Assembly (NCBI RefSeq): GCF_900128455.1
Contig: NZ_LT635783.1
Coordinates: 3,594,359 to 3,658,358 of the forward strand
Length of the DNA: 64,000 nucleotides
Source of the DNA: Bacteroides mediterraneensis
GTDB taxonomy: Bacteria > Bacteroidota > Bacteroidia > Bacteroidales > Bacteroidaceae
Direction of reading: 5' to 3'
The number at the start of each line of letters is the position of its first letter. Position 1 is the first letter of the stretch. The notes below the pieces were generated by a model. The model did no database searches. It was not told where the DNA came from and saw only the letters and a program-made list of their open reading frames with translations. The position numbers and the translations under genes are program-made. This document shows positions 29,467 through 43,241 of this stretch, in pieces.

Positions 29467-31134
29467 TTAATAACCTTCATTCTGGTGCATGTTCGTATTG
29501 TTGTTCAAGTCTGTAGCAGGAATCGGATAGACATTGTAAATGTCACTGACCGACTTGCCTTCTTTCACGCCCCCTTTCCAGTCCCACAAATACTTGTCGG
29601 TGGTAAAGCAGTCGAAACGCACCAAGTCACTGCGGCGACGGCCTTCCAGATAGAATTCACGCGACCATTCATCCAACAAATACATCTCGGTAATCTCGTT
29701 CAAGGCAGGCTGCTTGACACACCCGCGTTTCGCACGCACAGTCTTGATATCTTCCCATGCCAGACTCTTTTGGTTCAAGCGATAGTTTGCTTCCGCACGG
29801 GTCAGATACGCTTCTGCCAATCGGAACAACGGGATATCCGTATCCGGATATTCGGTATGGCTGGTAGAAGCTCCATCCGAACGGATGTTCTGCCATTTCA
29901 CAACAGACAATCCACTCTGAAAACCGGTGATGGATTTCGGGTCCATTGTCCTGCGTCCGCCACCTGCACCCGAATAGAACATGGCACGGTCATCACCCGC
30001 TGCCTGAATCATATCCTGTGTCCGCACGCCATACTGTGCATCCCAAGCATCAATGGCCTCATCGTTGGCAAAATCGCTCTGTCCGGGTACTTCCACATCT
30101 TCCGGAATCATTGGCACTTCGCCTTCCTTAAAGAATTTATATACCAGCGCATTGCGGGCAATCAGACACGACCATCCGTTAGTAGTTCCCATGTGGGGCA
30201 TTCCTCCCGTACGTGTGCCACAAATCAAATAGGTGGAACCACCATAGTTTCGGGTCTTCATACCGTCCTGACGAATGGGAAGAATGATTTCCTTCATAGC
30301 CTTTTCATTCTGGTCGTTGTCGGCCATGAACATCAGCTTATAGTCATCACACAATTCATAATATCCGCTATTGATCACTTTATCCGCATACGTCTTGGCA
30401 TCTTCATAATCTGCCGTACCGGTGTAAACCTCTGCATTCAAATAGACACGGGCCCTCAACAGCCAGTTGGCTGCTTTGTCTGCACGTCCGAAAGGAGCCT
30501 GACCCGGTTCATACATGTCCGCTTCACATTCATCCAATTCTTTCTGGATATAGTCATACAAGTCCTTTCCTGTTATCTCTACCGGAAGTTCATTATCAAA
30601 ATGTTCCTTGAAAGGTGCCTTTCCAAACAAGTCCAGGAAATAAGAATAGTGCAAGGCACGCAAGAAACGCACCTCCGCACGCTGGCGAAGGGATTCTTCA
30701 TCCGTTTTATCGGCAATCTGGTCCAAGAAGAAATTCATCTGGGTAATGTCATAACCCAAACGCACATACACCCATTCCGTCCGCTGACTGGAAGAATTCC
30801 ACGCAATGCTGGTAAACTGAGAAATATCCACGTTGTCCTGCCATACCCATACACATTCGTCGGTAGGCAATTCCTGGCAATTAAAGATGGTACGATAGAA
30901 TCCGGACTCCCCTTCATCCTGTCCATCCAGGTCGGGAGTACCTGCCAGACCTTTCTGTCCTGTCAGACCCAGCAAGGCATACTGCTTGACAAAAGCCCCC
31001 TCCTGATCAAAGCTGGAAGAACTTTGCGGGTCAATGGAACTGATATCCAAGTCATTGATGCACGATACATTTCCCAATGAAACGGCTACTATCAATGCCG
31101 CTGAAAATATATGTTTCAAATAGCTAGTTTTCAT
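29467..31134 (-). CDS. susD: SusD starch-binding outer-membrane lipoprotein
   Basis: 555 aa from Met 31134. SusD caps the SusC channel and binds starch helices. The N-terminus MKTSYLKHIFSAALIVAVSL and lipobox Cys (NVSCINDLD) fit the known SusD start better than the Met six codons upstream (31152). TPR-type helices follow. Stretches such as FGRADKAANWLLRARVYLNA, QEGAFVKQYALLGLTGQKGL and IPLFRLAEAYLTRAEANYRL closely resemble B. thetaiotaomicron SusD. Gap to susC is 21 nt and to susE 19 nt, so one operon. Confidence 0.95.
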   Translation of the reverse strand: MKTSYLKHIFSAALIVAVSLGNVSCINDLDISSIDPQSSSSFDQEGAFVKQYALLGLTGQKGLAGTPDLDGQDEGESGFYRTIFNCQELPTDECVWVWQDNVDISQFTSIAWNSSSQRTEWVYVRLGYDITQMNFFLDQIADKTDEESLRQRAEVRFLRALHYSYFLDLFGKAPFKEHFDNELPVEITGKDLYDYIQKELDECEADMYEPGQAPFGRADKAANWLLRARVYLNAEVYTGTADYEDAKTYADKVINSGYYELCDDYKLMFMADNDQNEKAMKEIILPIRQDGMKTRNYGGSTYLICGTRTGGMPHMGTTNGWSCLIARNALVYKFFKEGEVPMIPEDVEVPGQSDFANDEAIDAWDAQYGVRTQDMIQAAGDDRAMFYSGAGGGRRTMDPKSITGFQSGLSVVKWQNIRSDGASTSHTEYPDTDIPLFRLAEAYLTRAEANYRLNQKSLAWEDIKTVRAKRGCVKQPALNEITEMYLLDEWSREFYLEGRRRSDLVRFDCFTTDKYLWDWKGGVKEGKSVSDIYNVYPIPATDLNNNTNMHQNEGY

Positions 31135-31155
31135 ACGTCTTAATGTTTTCATAAA

Positions 31156-34100
31156 TTAGAATTGTAAATTAACTCCCAGCAGGAACGTGAAGGCACGCGG
31201 ATAAGGATTAGAGTCAATGCCACTCTGCACTTCCGGATCCAGTCCCTTGTACTTGGTGATAATAAACGGATTCTGAGCCGTTGCATACACGCGTCCGCCA
31301 ATGCCTTTATAGGCCGAGGTCTTGAACAGGTTCTTAAACGAATACCCCAATGTAATGTTGTCACAACGCAGGAAAGAAGCATTCTGTACAAAATAGTCGC
31401 TCATGTAATAATCTCCTTTTCCTGTAAAGCCCAGTGCGATGGCTTCCGGGGTCGTATTCGAATACGCTGTATTGGAGAACAATCCCGAGCTGCTCACGTT
31501 CGCTTTTCCAGCCAGAAAGTCGTAATACACATAGTTATTCAGGCTGCTGCGCAAAGAAAAGCTGAAATCCCAATCTTTATAAGTCATCTTCGAAGTAAGT
31601 CCCATCATGAAATCGGCTGCCGGTTTCTTGTAGATATACTTATCAGAGCTGTTGATGATGCCATCCCCATTGCGGTCGACAAACATATTCTCAATCGGAT
31701 TACCGTTTTCATCATATACCTGCTGGTACACATAGAAAGAGTTAGCCGCATAACCCACCTTGTTGACCTGTACCTTCGTATTGTTACCACGGGAGATGCT
31801 GTTACCTGTTTCTACGTAATAGTCTGCATCATCTCCACCGGTCAGCTTGGTAATCTCATTATGGTTCCAGGTAAAGTTATAGGTCACGTCCCACATAAAG
31901 TCTTTCGTAACCACCGGTTTCACGTTAAAGGCAAATTCCACACCGTAATTTTTCAGCGAACCGATATTCTGCAACATTTGTGCATTGAAGTTTGTACCCA
32001 CCGGAATCTTCACACTGTTCAGCAAATCGTTTGTCTCACGATAATACCCGTCCACATTACCACTGATACGTCCGTTGAGGAATCCGAAATCCAATCCGGC
32101 ATTATAGGTTGTGGTCTGCTCCCACTTCAAGTTCGTATTGAAGGCATTGGCACGCGAAGTATGATAATATGTATCTCCAAACGGATACTGTGCATAATCG
32201 TCACTCACCACATACAGCGGCATGTAGGCAAAATCCGAACTTACATCCTGCTGTCCGGTGATACCCCATCCCAACCGAAGCTTCAGGTCAGACAGGAAAT
32301 TGACATCTTTCAAGAAGTTTTCTTCTTTCATCTTCCAAGCCAGAGCCAGAGAGGGGAAAGTACCCCAGCGGTTTCCGTCAGCAAAACGGGAAGAACCATC
32401 CCAGCGCATGGTGAAGGTAAACAGATAACGGTCTAACAACGTATAGTTCAAACGTCCGAAGTAAGAAACCAACGTATTGCGGGTAGCATACGCCGTCTGT
32501 TCCTTCAACACGGCATCATGAATATCTCCGGTATAAGGATCCACTCCATTCCCGATGGTAAATCCATTCCGGTGGAAATGCTGTTCCTCCCCGCCGGCCA
32601 TGATATCAAAGGTATGTGCACCCAATGTCTTGATATATTGTGCATATACGTTATACGACAAATTGTATTTGTATTCAGTCACAGCCGAAGTATTCCCATA
32701 ATAGTTGTAAGAGAATGAATAGGGTGAATAAATGGTAGTCTGCGTACCATCTGCATATTCACCACCCAAACTGGCATGCAAATGCAGGTCGGGCAAGAAA
32801 TGGAATTTATAATCCACTTCCACATTCCCTACGAAATCGTTGCTGTTGGCACTGTCGTCTTTCTGTTCCAAGGCTGCCACCGGATTCTGCGGCGTATTCT
32901 TATTTGCCGTATACCGCCAGTCCGGATCCGAAAAATCAGAAGTAGACTGTGCATTCTGATAATAACCTCCAAACACGTCATACATGCTGTCACCGCCATA
33001 TACCGGACGAGTAGGATCCATGGAAAGTGCACCTCCAATAGCGGCTCCGGCATCTGCATACCGGTTCTTTCCATTCATGTATTTGGCCGTTACATTCACC
33101 TTCAAATGGTCGTCGAAGAAAGAAGGAGCCAGATTAACCGATGCGGTAAAACGCTGGAAATTGGACGTCTTCAGAATACCATTGTTATAACTGTATCCCA
33201 ATGAAACACGATATGGAAGATTCTTCAGTCCTCCGTTGATAGACACATGATGGTCGGTACTGATGGCCGGACGGAAGATTTCATCTTGCCAGTCGGTATT
33301 GGCCGTACCCAGCGATGCCGGCAACTCATCGCCAAAAATCTGCTGGGCGTATGCCCGGTATTCGTCTCCATTCAGTACATCGTATTTCTTCTGAATGGTG
33401 GATACGGAAACCGAACCATTGTAGCTGACTTTCGGAGCCTGACCGTTCTTTCCTTTTTTCGTAGTGATAATGATGACACCATTGGAAGCACGGGAACCAT
33501 AAATGGCTGTAGCCGAAGCATCTTTCAACACCGTAAACGTTTCAATATCTTCCGGGTTCACCATGGAGAGACCGTTCGACATACCCTTGACACCGCTGTT
33601 ATCGATGGCCAGTCCGTCAATCACAATCAGCGGATCGTTGCTGGCATTCAGGGAAGAACCTCCACGGATACGAATCTGCGCACCTCCACCCGGAGTTCCG
33701 TCATTGGAAATCACACTCACACCGGCTACCTTTCCGGTCAACATATCCTGCGCATTGGTGGTAATACCCTTACTCAGTTCATCCGGCTTGATGGCTGTTA
33801 CTGACCCGGTGGCGTCATTTTTCTTCACCGAACCATAACCGATGACCACCACATCATCCAACACTTCCGTATCATCCTGAAGCGTCACATTCATGGTAGC
33901 CGCTGCAGGAAGTTCCTGCGTCTTATATCCGATAAAGGAAATGACAATCACATCCCCTTTCTTGGCTTCCAGTGTAAAATTACCATCCAAATCCGTAATC
34001 GTACCCACGGTAGTTCCCTTCACCAGCACATTGGCTCCGATGACTCCCATACCGGCGTTGTCTTTGACTACTCCTTTCACGATAAGGCCTTGTGCAAAAG

Positions 34101-34173
34101 CCTGTACGGAAAGTAAAATTCCGACTATCCATACAGACAGGAATTTACTCGCATTGTTCAATTTTATTTCCAT
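31156..34173 (-). CDS. susC: SusC TonB-dependent starch-oligosaccharide transporter
   Basis: 1005 aa, close to the usual ~1008 of SusC. 22-strand outer-membrane barrel importing malto-oligosaccharides with SusD. Signal peptide (FLSVWIVGILLSVQAFAQ), carboxypeptidase-like domain (GTTVGTITDLDGNFTLEA), TonB-box-like EVLDDVVVIGYGSVKKNDAT, plug (MVNPEDIETFTVLKDASATA), and a C-terminal beta signal ending AFTFLLGVNLQF. Downstream of susB by 76 nt and upstream of susD, as in the classical locus. Confidence 0.97.
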   Translation of the reverse strand: MEIKLNNASKFLSVWIVGILLSVQAFAQGLIVKGVVKDNAGMGVIGANVLVKGTTVGTITDLDGNFTLEAKKGDVIVISFIGYKTQELPAAATMNVTLQDDTEVLDDVVVIGYGSVKKNDATGSVTAIKPDELSKGITTNAQDMLTGKVAGVSVISNDGTPGGGAQIRIRGGSSLNASNDPLIVIDGLAIDNSGVKGMSNGLSMVNPEDIETFTVLKDASATAIYGSRASNGVIIITTKKGKNGQAPKVSYNGSVSVSTIQKKYDVLNGDEYRAYAQQIFGDELPASLGTANTDWQDEIFRPAISTDHHVSINGGLKNLPYRVSLGYSYNNGILKTSNFQRFTASVNLAPSFFDDHLKVNVTAKYMNGKNRYADAGAAIGGALSMDPTRPVYGGDSMYDVFGGYYQNAQSTSDFSDPDWRYTANKNTPQNPVAALEQKDDSANSNDFVGNVEVDYKFHFLPDLHLHASLGGEYADGTQTTIYSPYSFSYNYYGNTSAVTEYKYNLSYNVYAQYIKTLGAHTFDIMAGGEEQHFHRNGFTIGNGVDPYTGDIHDAVLKEQTAYATRNTLVSYFGRLNYTLLDRYLFTFTMRWDGSSRFADGNRWGTFPSLALAWKMKEENFLKDVNFLSDLKLRLGWGITGQQDVSSDFAYMPLYVVSDDYAQYPFGDTYYHTSRANAFNTNLKWEQTTTYNAGLDFGFLNGRISGNVDGYYRETNDLLNSVKIPVGTNFNAQMLQNIGSLKNYGVEFAFNVKPVVTKDFMWDVTYNFTWNHNEITKLTGGDDADYYVETGNSISRGNNTKVQVNKVGYAANSFYVYQQVYDENGNPIENMFVDRNGDGIINSSDKYIYKKPAADFMMGLTSKMTYKDWDFSFSLRSSLNNYVYYDFLAGKANVSSSGLFSNTAYSNTTPEAIALGFTGKGDYYMSDYFVQNASFLRCDNITLGYSFKNLFKTSAYKGIGGRVYATAQNPFIITKYKGLDPEVQSGIDSNPYPRAFTFLLGVNLQF

Positions 34174-34249
34174 ATTATTAAATTAAAGTGTTACCTAAAT
34201 TCGGGGTTCAAATACCTATTGAAAACCACAATCTTTTCCTTATTGTTTC

Positions 34250-36445
<2,196 letters not shown>

Positions 36446-36483
36446 TTAATTTAATTGGATTTATGTTTTTCAATTACCGGAAG

Positions 36484-36491
36484 CAAAATTA
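36484..36491 (-). promoter_or_regulatory. Putative -7 box of susB
   Basis: TAATTTTG on the minus strand, 54 nt before the susB ATG, without a -33 box, consistent with activation by SusR. Confidence 0.4.
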
Positions 36492-36606
36492 GGCTTCCTC
36501 CTCAATTTTTATATTCGTAAACAGAAAAATAGAAATCCATAAAATATTTAATCATCTATAAATAAATCACTTAACTGAAAAACAAAAGGCTAAAAATAGA
36601 AATACA

Positions 36607-38481
<1,875 letters not shown>

Positions 38482-38487
38482 TCATCA

Positions 38488-38495
38488 CAAAAATA
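38488..38495 (-). promoter_or_regulatory. Putative -7 box of susA
   Basis: TATTTTTG on the minus strand, 28 nt before the susA ATG. The 177-nt divergent region holding it is A/T-rich and is the likely SusR control region. Confidence 0.45.
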
Positions 38496-38637
38496 GATTC
38501 CTGAAAAAAGATTTCTTATCTTTGGAAGCAAAATATAAATACATACAGAATATAATCAACTGATTTGCAATATAATAACAAAAATATTAGTAATTAAAAT
38601 ATAAATTAGATAATACGTCCTATTCAACCTTAAGGCT

Positions 38638-40233
38638 ATGAGAATACGATTTTTCCTTCTACTTCTCGTATTGGGAAGCGGCTTGCAAACCACTGTTTGC
38701 GCGCAAACCTCCAACGAGCGGATATTGGCACAACTTGACAAAGTCATCGCTCAAAAAGAAAAATACCGGAACGAACGGGAAGCCACCATTTTTCAGATGA
38801 AGCAACACCTGAATTATGCCACAGACCCCAATGAACAATACAAAATCTGCGGCACCCTGTTCAACCTGTACCTTCACTACCAGGCCGACTCTGCCTGCCA
38901 TTATCTTCGTCGGAAGATACATTACAATTCCTTGCAACCACAGCCTGAAAGGAATATCGAAATCATCATCAACCGGGCAGAAGTAGCAGGAGTCATGGGA
39001 ATGTACAATGAGGCCTTGGAAGAACTACAGACCCTCAATCCACACCAGTTAGACTCCCTCAACCAAAAATATTACTATTTCACCATCAGAGCCTGCTACG
39101 GATGGATGGCCGACAACACCGTCGACAAATCCGTCAAAGAAAAATACCTGGAAAAGACAGGACTCTACCGGGATTCCCTTCTAGAGATTCTTCCCCAAAG
39201 CAACAACCGCCAGATTATTCTGGCAGAAAAACTGATTCTGGAAGGACACCCGGACAAAGCCATTCCGCTCTTGAACAAAGTACTCACCTCTTCACTGAGT
39301 ATGCAAGATAAGGCATACGTGTACTATACCCTTTCACTGGCGTATGAAGCAAAGAAAGACATGGACATGGAGATTTACTATCTGGCGCAGACTGCCTTAA
39401 CCGACCTAACCTCTTCTACAAGGGAATATGCCGCCTTGCAAAAACTGGCCCGGCTGGTCTATCTGAAAGGTAATCCAGAAAGAGCATACACCTACGTCAG
39501 CTGTTCGATGAAAGACGCCGTGGCCTGTAACGCCCGCTTGCGTTTTCTGGAAGTCACCGAATTCTATCCCATCATTGACAAAGCCTACTCAGACAAGAAA
39601 GCCCAGGAAAAACGATTGGGATGGATTCTGATGGTCAGCATCAGTTCATTGGCCATCTCGCTGATTGTACTGGCATTCTATTTATACAATGGGATGAAGA
39701 AACTGGCTTTCATGAGACGAGACTTGTCGAAAACCAACAACGAACTGGTGGCGGTCAACAAACAACTGCAGCAAACAGGAAAAATCAAAGAGGTCTATAT
39801 CGCACGCTATCTGGACCGTTGTGTCAGCTACCTGGACAAGCTGGAGCAATACCGGCGTTCCCTCGAAAAACTAGCCATGGCTTCCCGCATCGAAGAACTG
39901 TTCAAGGCCATCCGTTCGGAACAATTCCTGCGCGAAGAGCGCAAGAATTTCTACAACGAGTTTGATAAATCATTCCTGGAACTGTTTCCCCACTTCATCC
40001 GCGATTTCAACAATTTGCTTACCGAAGAAGGAAAGATTGAACCCAAACCGGGCGAGATACTGAACACCGAGCTCCGCATCTTTGCACTTATCCGGCTGGG
40101 AGTGACCGATGCCAACCGGATTGCTCATTTCCTAGGCTATTCTCTGGCCACGGTCTACAACTACCGTAGTAAGATACGCAACCGAGCCAAGGGAGACAAG
40201 GAGAACTTTGAGCAGGAAGTGATGAACCTGTAA
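38638..40233 (+). CDS. susR: SusR, membrane-bound maltose-responsive activator
   Basis: 531 aa. N-terminal signal peptide (RFFLLLLVLGSGLQTTVCAQ) and a periplasmic TPR-like helical region (about 25-315). One membrane span (ILMVSISSLAISLIVLAFYL, about 326-345) follows, then a cytoplasmic coiled coil (NNELVAVNKQLQQTGKIKEV). The C-terminus holds a helix-turn-helix (RIFALIRLGVTDANRIAHFL, then GYSLATVYNYRSKIRNRAKG). This is the architecture of SusR (DUF6377-type) proteins. Position divergent to susA supports the call. It should activate susA and susB-E when malto-oligosaccharides are sensed. Confidence 0.92.
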   Translation: MRIRFFLLLLVLGSGLQTTVCAQTSNERILAQLDKVIAQKEKYRNEREATIFQMKQHLNYATDPNEQYKICGTLFNLYLHYQADSACHYLRRKIHYNSLQPQPERNIEIIINRAEVAGVMGMYNEALEELQTLNPHQLDSLNQKYYYFTIRACYGWMADNTVDKSVKEKYLEKTGLYRDSLLEILPQSNNRQIILAEKLILEGHPDKAIPLLNKVLTSSLSMQDKAYVYYTLSLAYEAKKDMDMEIYYLAQTALTDLTSSTREYAALQKLARLVYLKGNPERAYTYVSCSMKDAVACNARLRFLEVTEFYPIIDKAYSDKKAQEKRLGWILMVSISSLAISLIVLAFYLYNGMKKLAFMRRDLSKTNNELVAVNKQLQQTGKIKEVYIARYLDRCVSYLDKLEQYRRSLEKLAMASRIEELFKAIRSEQFLREERKNFYNEFDKSFLELFPHFIRDFNNLLTEEGKIEPKPGEILNTELRIFALIRLGVTDANRIAHFLGYSLATVYNYRSKIRNRAKGDKENFEQEVMNL

Positions 40234-40295
40234 ACGCAAAATTCCCCACCCAATTCTTGCTTTTCCCTTTAATTATAACTACCTTCACCAAAGAG

Positions 40296-40391
40296 ATTTC
40301 TCTGTTTCACACTGTGGGATACAAAAACCACAGTGTGGAATACATATTTCACAGTGTGAAATATGTATTCCACACAATGAAACAGAGAAAT
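40296..40391. repeat. Nested palindromic element upstream of the HU-like gene
   Basis: Three inverted repeats are packed into 96 bp. The outer pair is ATTTCTCTGTTTCA/TGAAACAGAGAAAT (40296-40309 and 40378-40391). Inside it lies CACACTGTGG/CCACAGTGTG (40308-40317 and 40328-40337). The third is a perfect 20-bp stem with a 3-nt loop at 40333-40375. The motif TGTATYCCACA occurs three times. No T run follows, so it is not a simple terminator. A similar motif recurs at 48461-48511. Confidence 0.85.
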
Positions 40392-40442
40392 TACCGAAGG
40401 AAAAGAAAGAATTCGTTTAAACCTTTAAATTTATAACCAACG

Positions 40443-41081
40443 ATGGCGGCAACTTACACCATGCAGGAGATGAAAGACCTGCACAACGAGGAGGAAACCC
40501 TTCTCTATCCGAGAATGATTATCAAAGGCCAATGCAGCACCGAAGACCTGGTGAATGACATAGCCAAACAAAGCAGCTACAGCGCGGGCGAAATAAAAGG
40601 CATGCTGATGGCCTTACACGAAGCCATGACCCGCGAAATGGCACGAGGCTACTCGGTCAAACTCGACCAAATCGGCACCTTCACTCCCTCCTTGGGACTG
40701 GCAAAAGGCAAGGAGGCTGAACTCCCCGAAGGAGATACCCGCCGCAATGCCCGCAGCATCCGCATCCGGAACATCAATTTCCGGGCCGACAAGGAACTGA
40801 TTCAAAAGACGAGCCTGCACTGTACGCTCGAAAGAGAAAATGGCACGTCCCGACTGAAAACCTCCCGGCACAGCAGTGAGAAACGACTGAAAATGGCACA
40901 GAGCTTTCTGCAGAAGCATCCCTACCTTACGGTAGCCGACTATATGGAACTGACCGGACTGAGCCATACGACCGCGGCCCGCGAACTGCAAACCTGGAGC
41001 CGTACGCCCGACACGGGCATACAAGCCAAAGGACAGCGCACGCATCGGGTGTATGTGGCCGTTTCTCCTGAAGAAAAGTAA
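40443..41081 (+). CDS. HU-family DNA-binding protein with C-terminal helical domain
   Basis: 212 aa. The first ~125 residues resemble the HU/IHF fold found in Bacteroidetes (GEIKGMLMALHEAMTREMAR, VKLDQIGTFTPSLGLAKGKE). The last ~65 residues form a likely helix-turn-helix (YLTVADYMELTGLSHTTAAR) with a short basic tail. Probable nucleoid-associated or regulatory DNA binder. Start ATG 40443 follows the palindromic element by 51 nt. A promoter for the next gene lies just after it, so it is probably monocistronic. Confidence 0.8.
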   Translation: MAATYTMQEMKDLHNEEETLLYPRMIIKGQCSTEDLVNDIAKQSSYSAGEIKGMLMALHEAMTREMARGYSVKLDQIGTFTPSLGLAKGKEAELPEGDTRRNARSIRIRNINFRADKELIQKTSLHCTLERENGTSRLKTSRHSSEKRLKMAQSFLQKHPYLTVADYMELTGLSHTTAARELQTWSRTPDTGIQAKGQRTHRVYVAVSPEEK

Positions 41082-41122
41082 GGAGGACAAAGCCGGAAAG
41101 CAGCAGATAAAGAGTTTTTTTA

Positions 41123-41130
41123 TACCTTTG
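41123..41130 (+). promoter_or_regulatory. Putative -7 box of the cyclophilin operon
   Basis: TACCTTTG, 20 nt before ATG 41151. It marks the start of the cyclophilin-peptidase-MATE-kinase-regulator operon. Confidence 0.55.
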
Positions 41131-41150
41131 CAAAACCATTCTTTTTTGAC

Positions 41151-41990
41151 ATGAAAAGATTTGCTATTTTATTCACACTGATGGCCTGCTGCCTGATGGC
41201 ATGCACGGGCAATCAAAAAAAGACAACCGATATGGAAACTGGAAACGAAACACTTGTACGTCTGGAAACGACCATGGGCAACATCACGGTCAAACTGTAT
41301 AACGAAACACCCAAGCACCGCGACAACTTCATCAAGCTGGTCAAGGAGGGCACTTACGACAGCACGCTTTTTCACCGTGTCATCAAGAACTTCATGATTC
41401 AGGCCGGCGACCCGCAGAGCAAAACGGCCACCGATACGACTACATTGGGCAACGGTGACGTGGGTTATACGCTTCCGGCAGAATTCAACCCGAAATTCTT
41501 CCACAAGAAGGGGGCACTGGCTGCAGCCCGTCTGGGAGACGACGTGAATCCGAAAAAAGAATCTTCCGGCTGCCAGTTCTACATCGTGACCGGACGGAAG
41601 TTTTCGGAGGCACAGATGATCAGCATGGAAAACCAGTTGAACGACGCCCGCCTGGAGAACGTGTTCAACGAACTGGCCCGTAAGCACATGAAGGAAATCT
41701 ACAAGATGCGGAAAGCCGGCGACAACGACGGCCTGCTGGAACTGCAGGACAGTCTGGAAACGCAGGCACGGGCTATCGTGGCCAAGGAACCGGCCTTGAA
41801 GTTCAGCCGTGAACAGATTGCGGCCTACACCACCGTGGGAGGAGCACCTCACCTGGACGGAGCTTACACCGTATTTGGGGAAGTGACCGACGGAATGGAC
41901 GTAGTGGACAAGATTCAGGCAGTCAAGACCAACCGGGCCGACCGTCCGGAAACTGATGTTCGTATCCTGAAAGCAACCGTGATTGAATAA
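41151..41990 (+). CDS. Cyclophilin-type peptidyl-prolyl isomerase lipoprotein
   Basis: 279 aa. Lipoprotein signal MKRFAILFTLMACCLMACTG. Cyclophilin core: YDSTLFHRVIKNFMIQAGDP, KKGALAAARLGDDVNPKKES, SSGCQFYIVTGRKFSE, and GAYTVFGEVTDGMDVVDKIQ. A helical insert of about 75 residues (about 160-235, NQLNDARLENVFNELARKHM) splits the core, as in many Bacteroidetes homologues. Role: proline isomerisation in the periplasm. It heads a five-gene operon, 12 nt before the peptidase gene. Confidence 0.92.
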   Translation: MKRFAILFTLMACCLMACTGNQKKTTDMETGNETLVRLETTMGNITVKLYNETPKHRDNFIKLVKEGTYDSTLFHRVIKNFMIQAGDPQSKTATDTTTLGNGDVGYTLPAEFNPKFFHKKGALAAARLGDDVNPKKESSGCQFYIVTGRKFSEAQMISMENQLNDARLENVFNELARKHMKEIYKMRKAGDNDGLLELQDSLETQARAIVAKEPALKFSREQIAAYTTVGGAPHLDGAYTVFGEVTDGMDVVDKIQAVKTNRADRPETDVRILKATVIE

Positions 41991-42002
41991 CCTGACACCC
42001 GC

Positions 42003-43241
42003 ATGATTCAAGTAAACCGTTATACACTGGACAACGGGCTGCGGATTGTACACAATGAGGACGACTCTACCCAAATGGTCGCCCTCAACCTGCTGTACGA
42101 CGTGGGAGCCCGCGATGAAGACCCGTCGCACACGGGCTTTGCCCATCTGTTCGAGCATCTGATGTTCGGAGGCTCCCTTCATATCCCTGATTATGACACG
42201 CCGGTACAAAATGCCGGAGGGGAAAACAATGCCTGGACCAACAACGACATGACGAATTATTACATCACCCTGCCGTTCCAAAACGTGGAAACGGGGTTCT
42301 GGCTGGAAAGCGACCGCATGCTCAGTCTGGACTTCAGCCCGAAAAGTCTGGAGGTGCAACGGCAGGTAGTCATTGAAGAGTTCAAACAGCGCAACTTGAA
42401 TCAGCCGTACGGCGACGCTTCGCATCTGCTAAGGGAACTGGCTTACGAATCGCATCCTTACCGCTGGCCGACCATCGGCAAGGAGATTGCACACATTGCC
42501 CATGCCACACTGGAAGAGGTGAAAGACTTCTTCTATCGTTTCTATGCCCCCAACAATGCCATCCTGGCCGTAACGGGGCACATCACTTTCGAGGAAACCA
42601 TCCGACTGGCGCAGAAATGGTTCGGTCCGATTCCGGCCCGGAAAATTCCTCCCCGCCAGCTTCCGAAAGAGCAGCCGCAAACGGCCATCCGCCGCAAGAC
42701 GGTGGAACGGAAAGTCCCCGTGGATGCCATTTACATGGCTTTCCACATGTCCAACCGCATGCACCCGGATTATTATGTGTACGACATGATTACGGATATC
42801 CTCTCCAACGGACGTTCTTCCCGTTTCGTACAGTCGCTGGTGCAGGAACAGAAATTGTTCACTTCCATCGATGCCTATATCTCGGGCAGTCTGGACGAGG
42901 GATTGCTCCACATCACCGGAAAACCTGCCGCAGGAATTTCGCTGGAACAGGCCGAAGAAGCCATCTGGAAGGAACTGGAAAAGATGAAGACCGTACCCGT
43001 CAGCGAACAAGAACTGGAAAAGGTGAAAAACCGCTACGAGAGTGAGCAGATTTTCAACAACATCAACTATTTGAACGTGGCCACCAACCTGGCTTTCTTC
43101 GAACTGACAGGAAAGGCCGAAGACATCAACGACGAAGTGAACAAATACCGCGCGGTAACCGCTCCGCAAATTCAGGCGGTTTCCGCCAAATGTTTTGTAC
43201 CCGAAAACTGCAGCATTCTTTATTACAAGGCAATTCCATGA
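42003..43241 (+). CDS. M16-family zinc metallopeptidase
   Basis: 412 aa. Inverted zinc motif HxxEH in GFAHLFEHLMFGG, with the distal Glu in the NAWTNNDMTNYY to VQRQVVIEEFKQR region. Two-domain pitrilysin/processing-peptidase-like protein; C-terminal domain has ITDILSNGRSSRFVQSLVQE. No signal peptide, so probably cytoplasmic. Its stop overlaps the MATE start by 4 bp (ATGA), so expression is coupled. Confidence 0.93.
   Translation: MIQVNRYTLDNGLRIVHNEDDSTQMVALNLLYDVGARDEDPSHTGFAHLFEHLMFGGSLHIPDYDTPVQNAGGENNAWTNNDMTNYYITLPFQNVETGFWLESDRMLSLDFSPKSLEVQRQVVIEEFKQRNLNQPYGDASHLLRELAYESHPYRWPTIGKEIAHIAHATLEEVKDFFYRFYAPNNAILAVTGHITFEETIRLAQKWFGPIPARKIPPRQLPKEQPQTAIRRKTVERKVPVDAIYMAFHMSNRMHPDYYVYDMITDILSNGRSSRFVQSLVQEQKLFTSIDAYISGSLDEGLLHITGKPAAGISLEQAEEAIWKELEKMKTVPVSEQELEKVKNRYESEQIFNNINYLNVATNLAFFELTGKAEDINDEVNKYRAVTAPQIQAVSAKCFVPENCSILYYKAIP

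Noticed and set aside
29311-31080. 589-codon plus-strand frame opposite susD
   Set aside because: Shadow frame; susD on the minus strand is unambiguous by motif and context.
40238-40256. Minus-strand TTGG...TTGC as a second -24/-12 promoter
   Set aside because: The spacing between the GG and GC elements is two bases too long for sigma-54.
40296-40391. Palindrome as an intrinsic terminator of susR
   Set aside because: No T run follows on either strand and the nested arms exceed what a terminator needs; a role in transcript end stability is not excluded.
41169-42425. 418-codon minus-strand frame opposite the cyclophilin and peptidase
   Set aside because: Overlaps two genes with intact catalytic motifs; no motif of its own.
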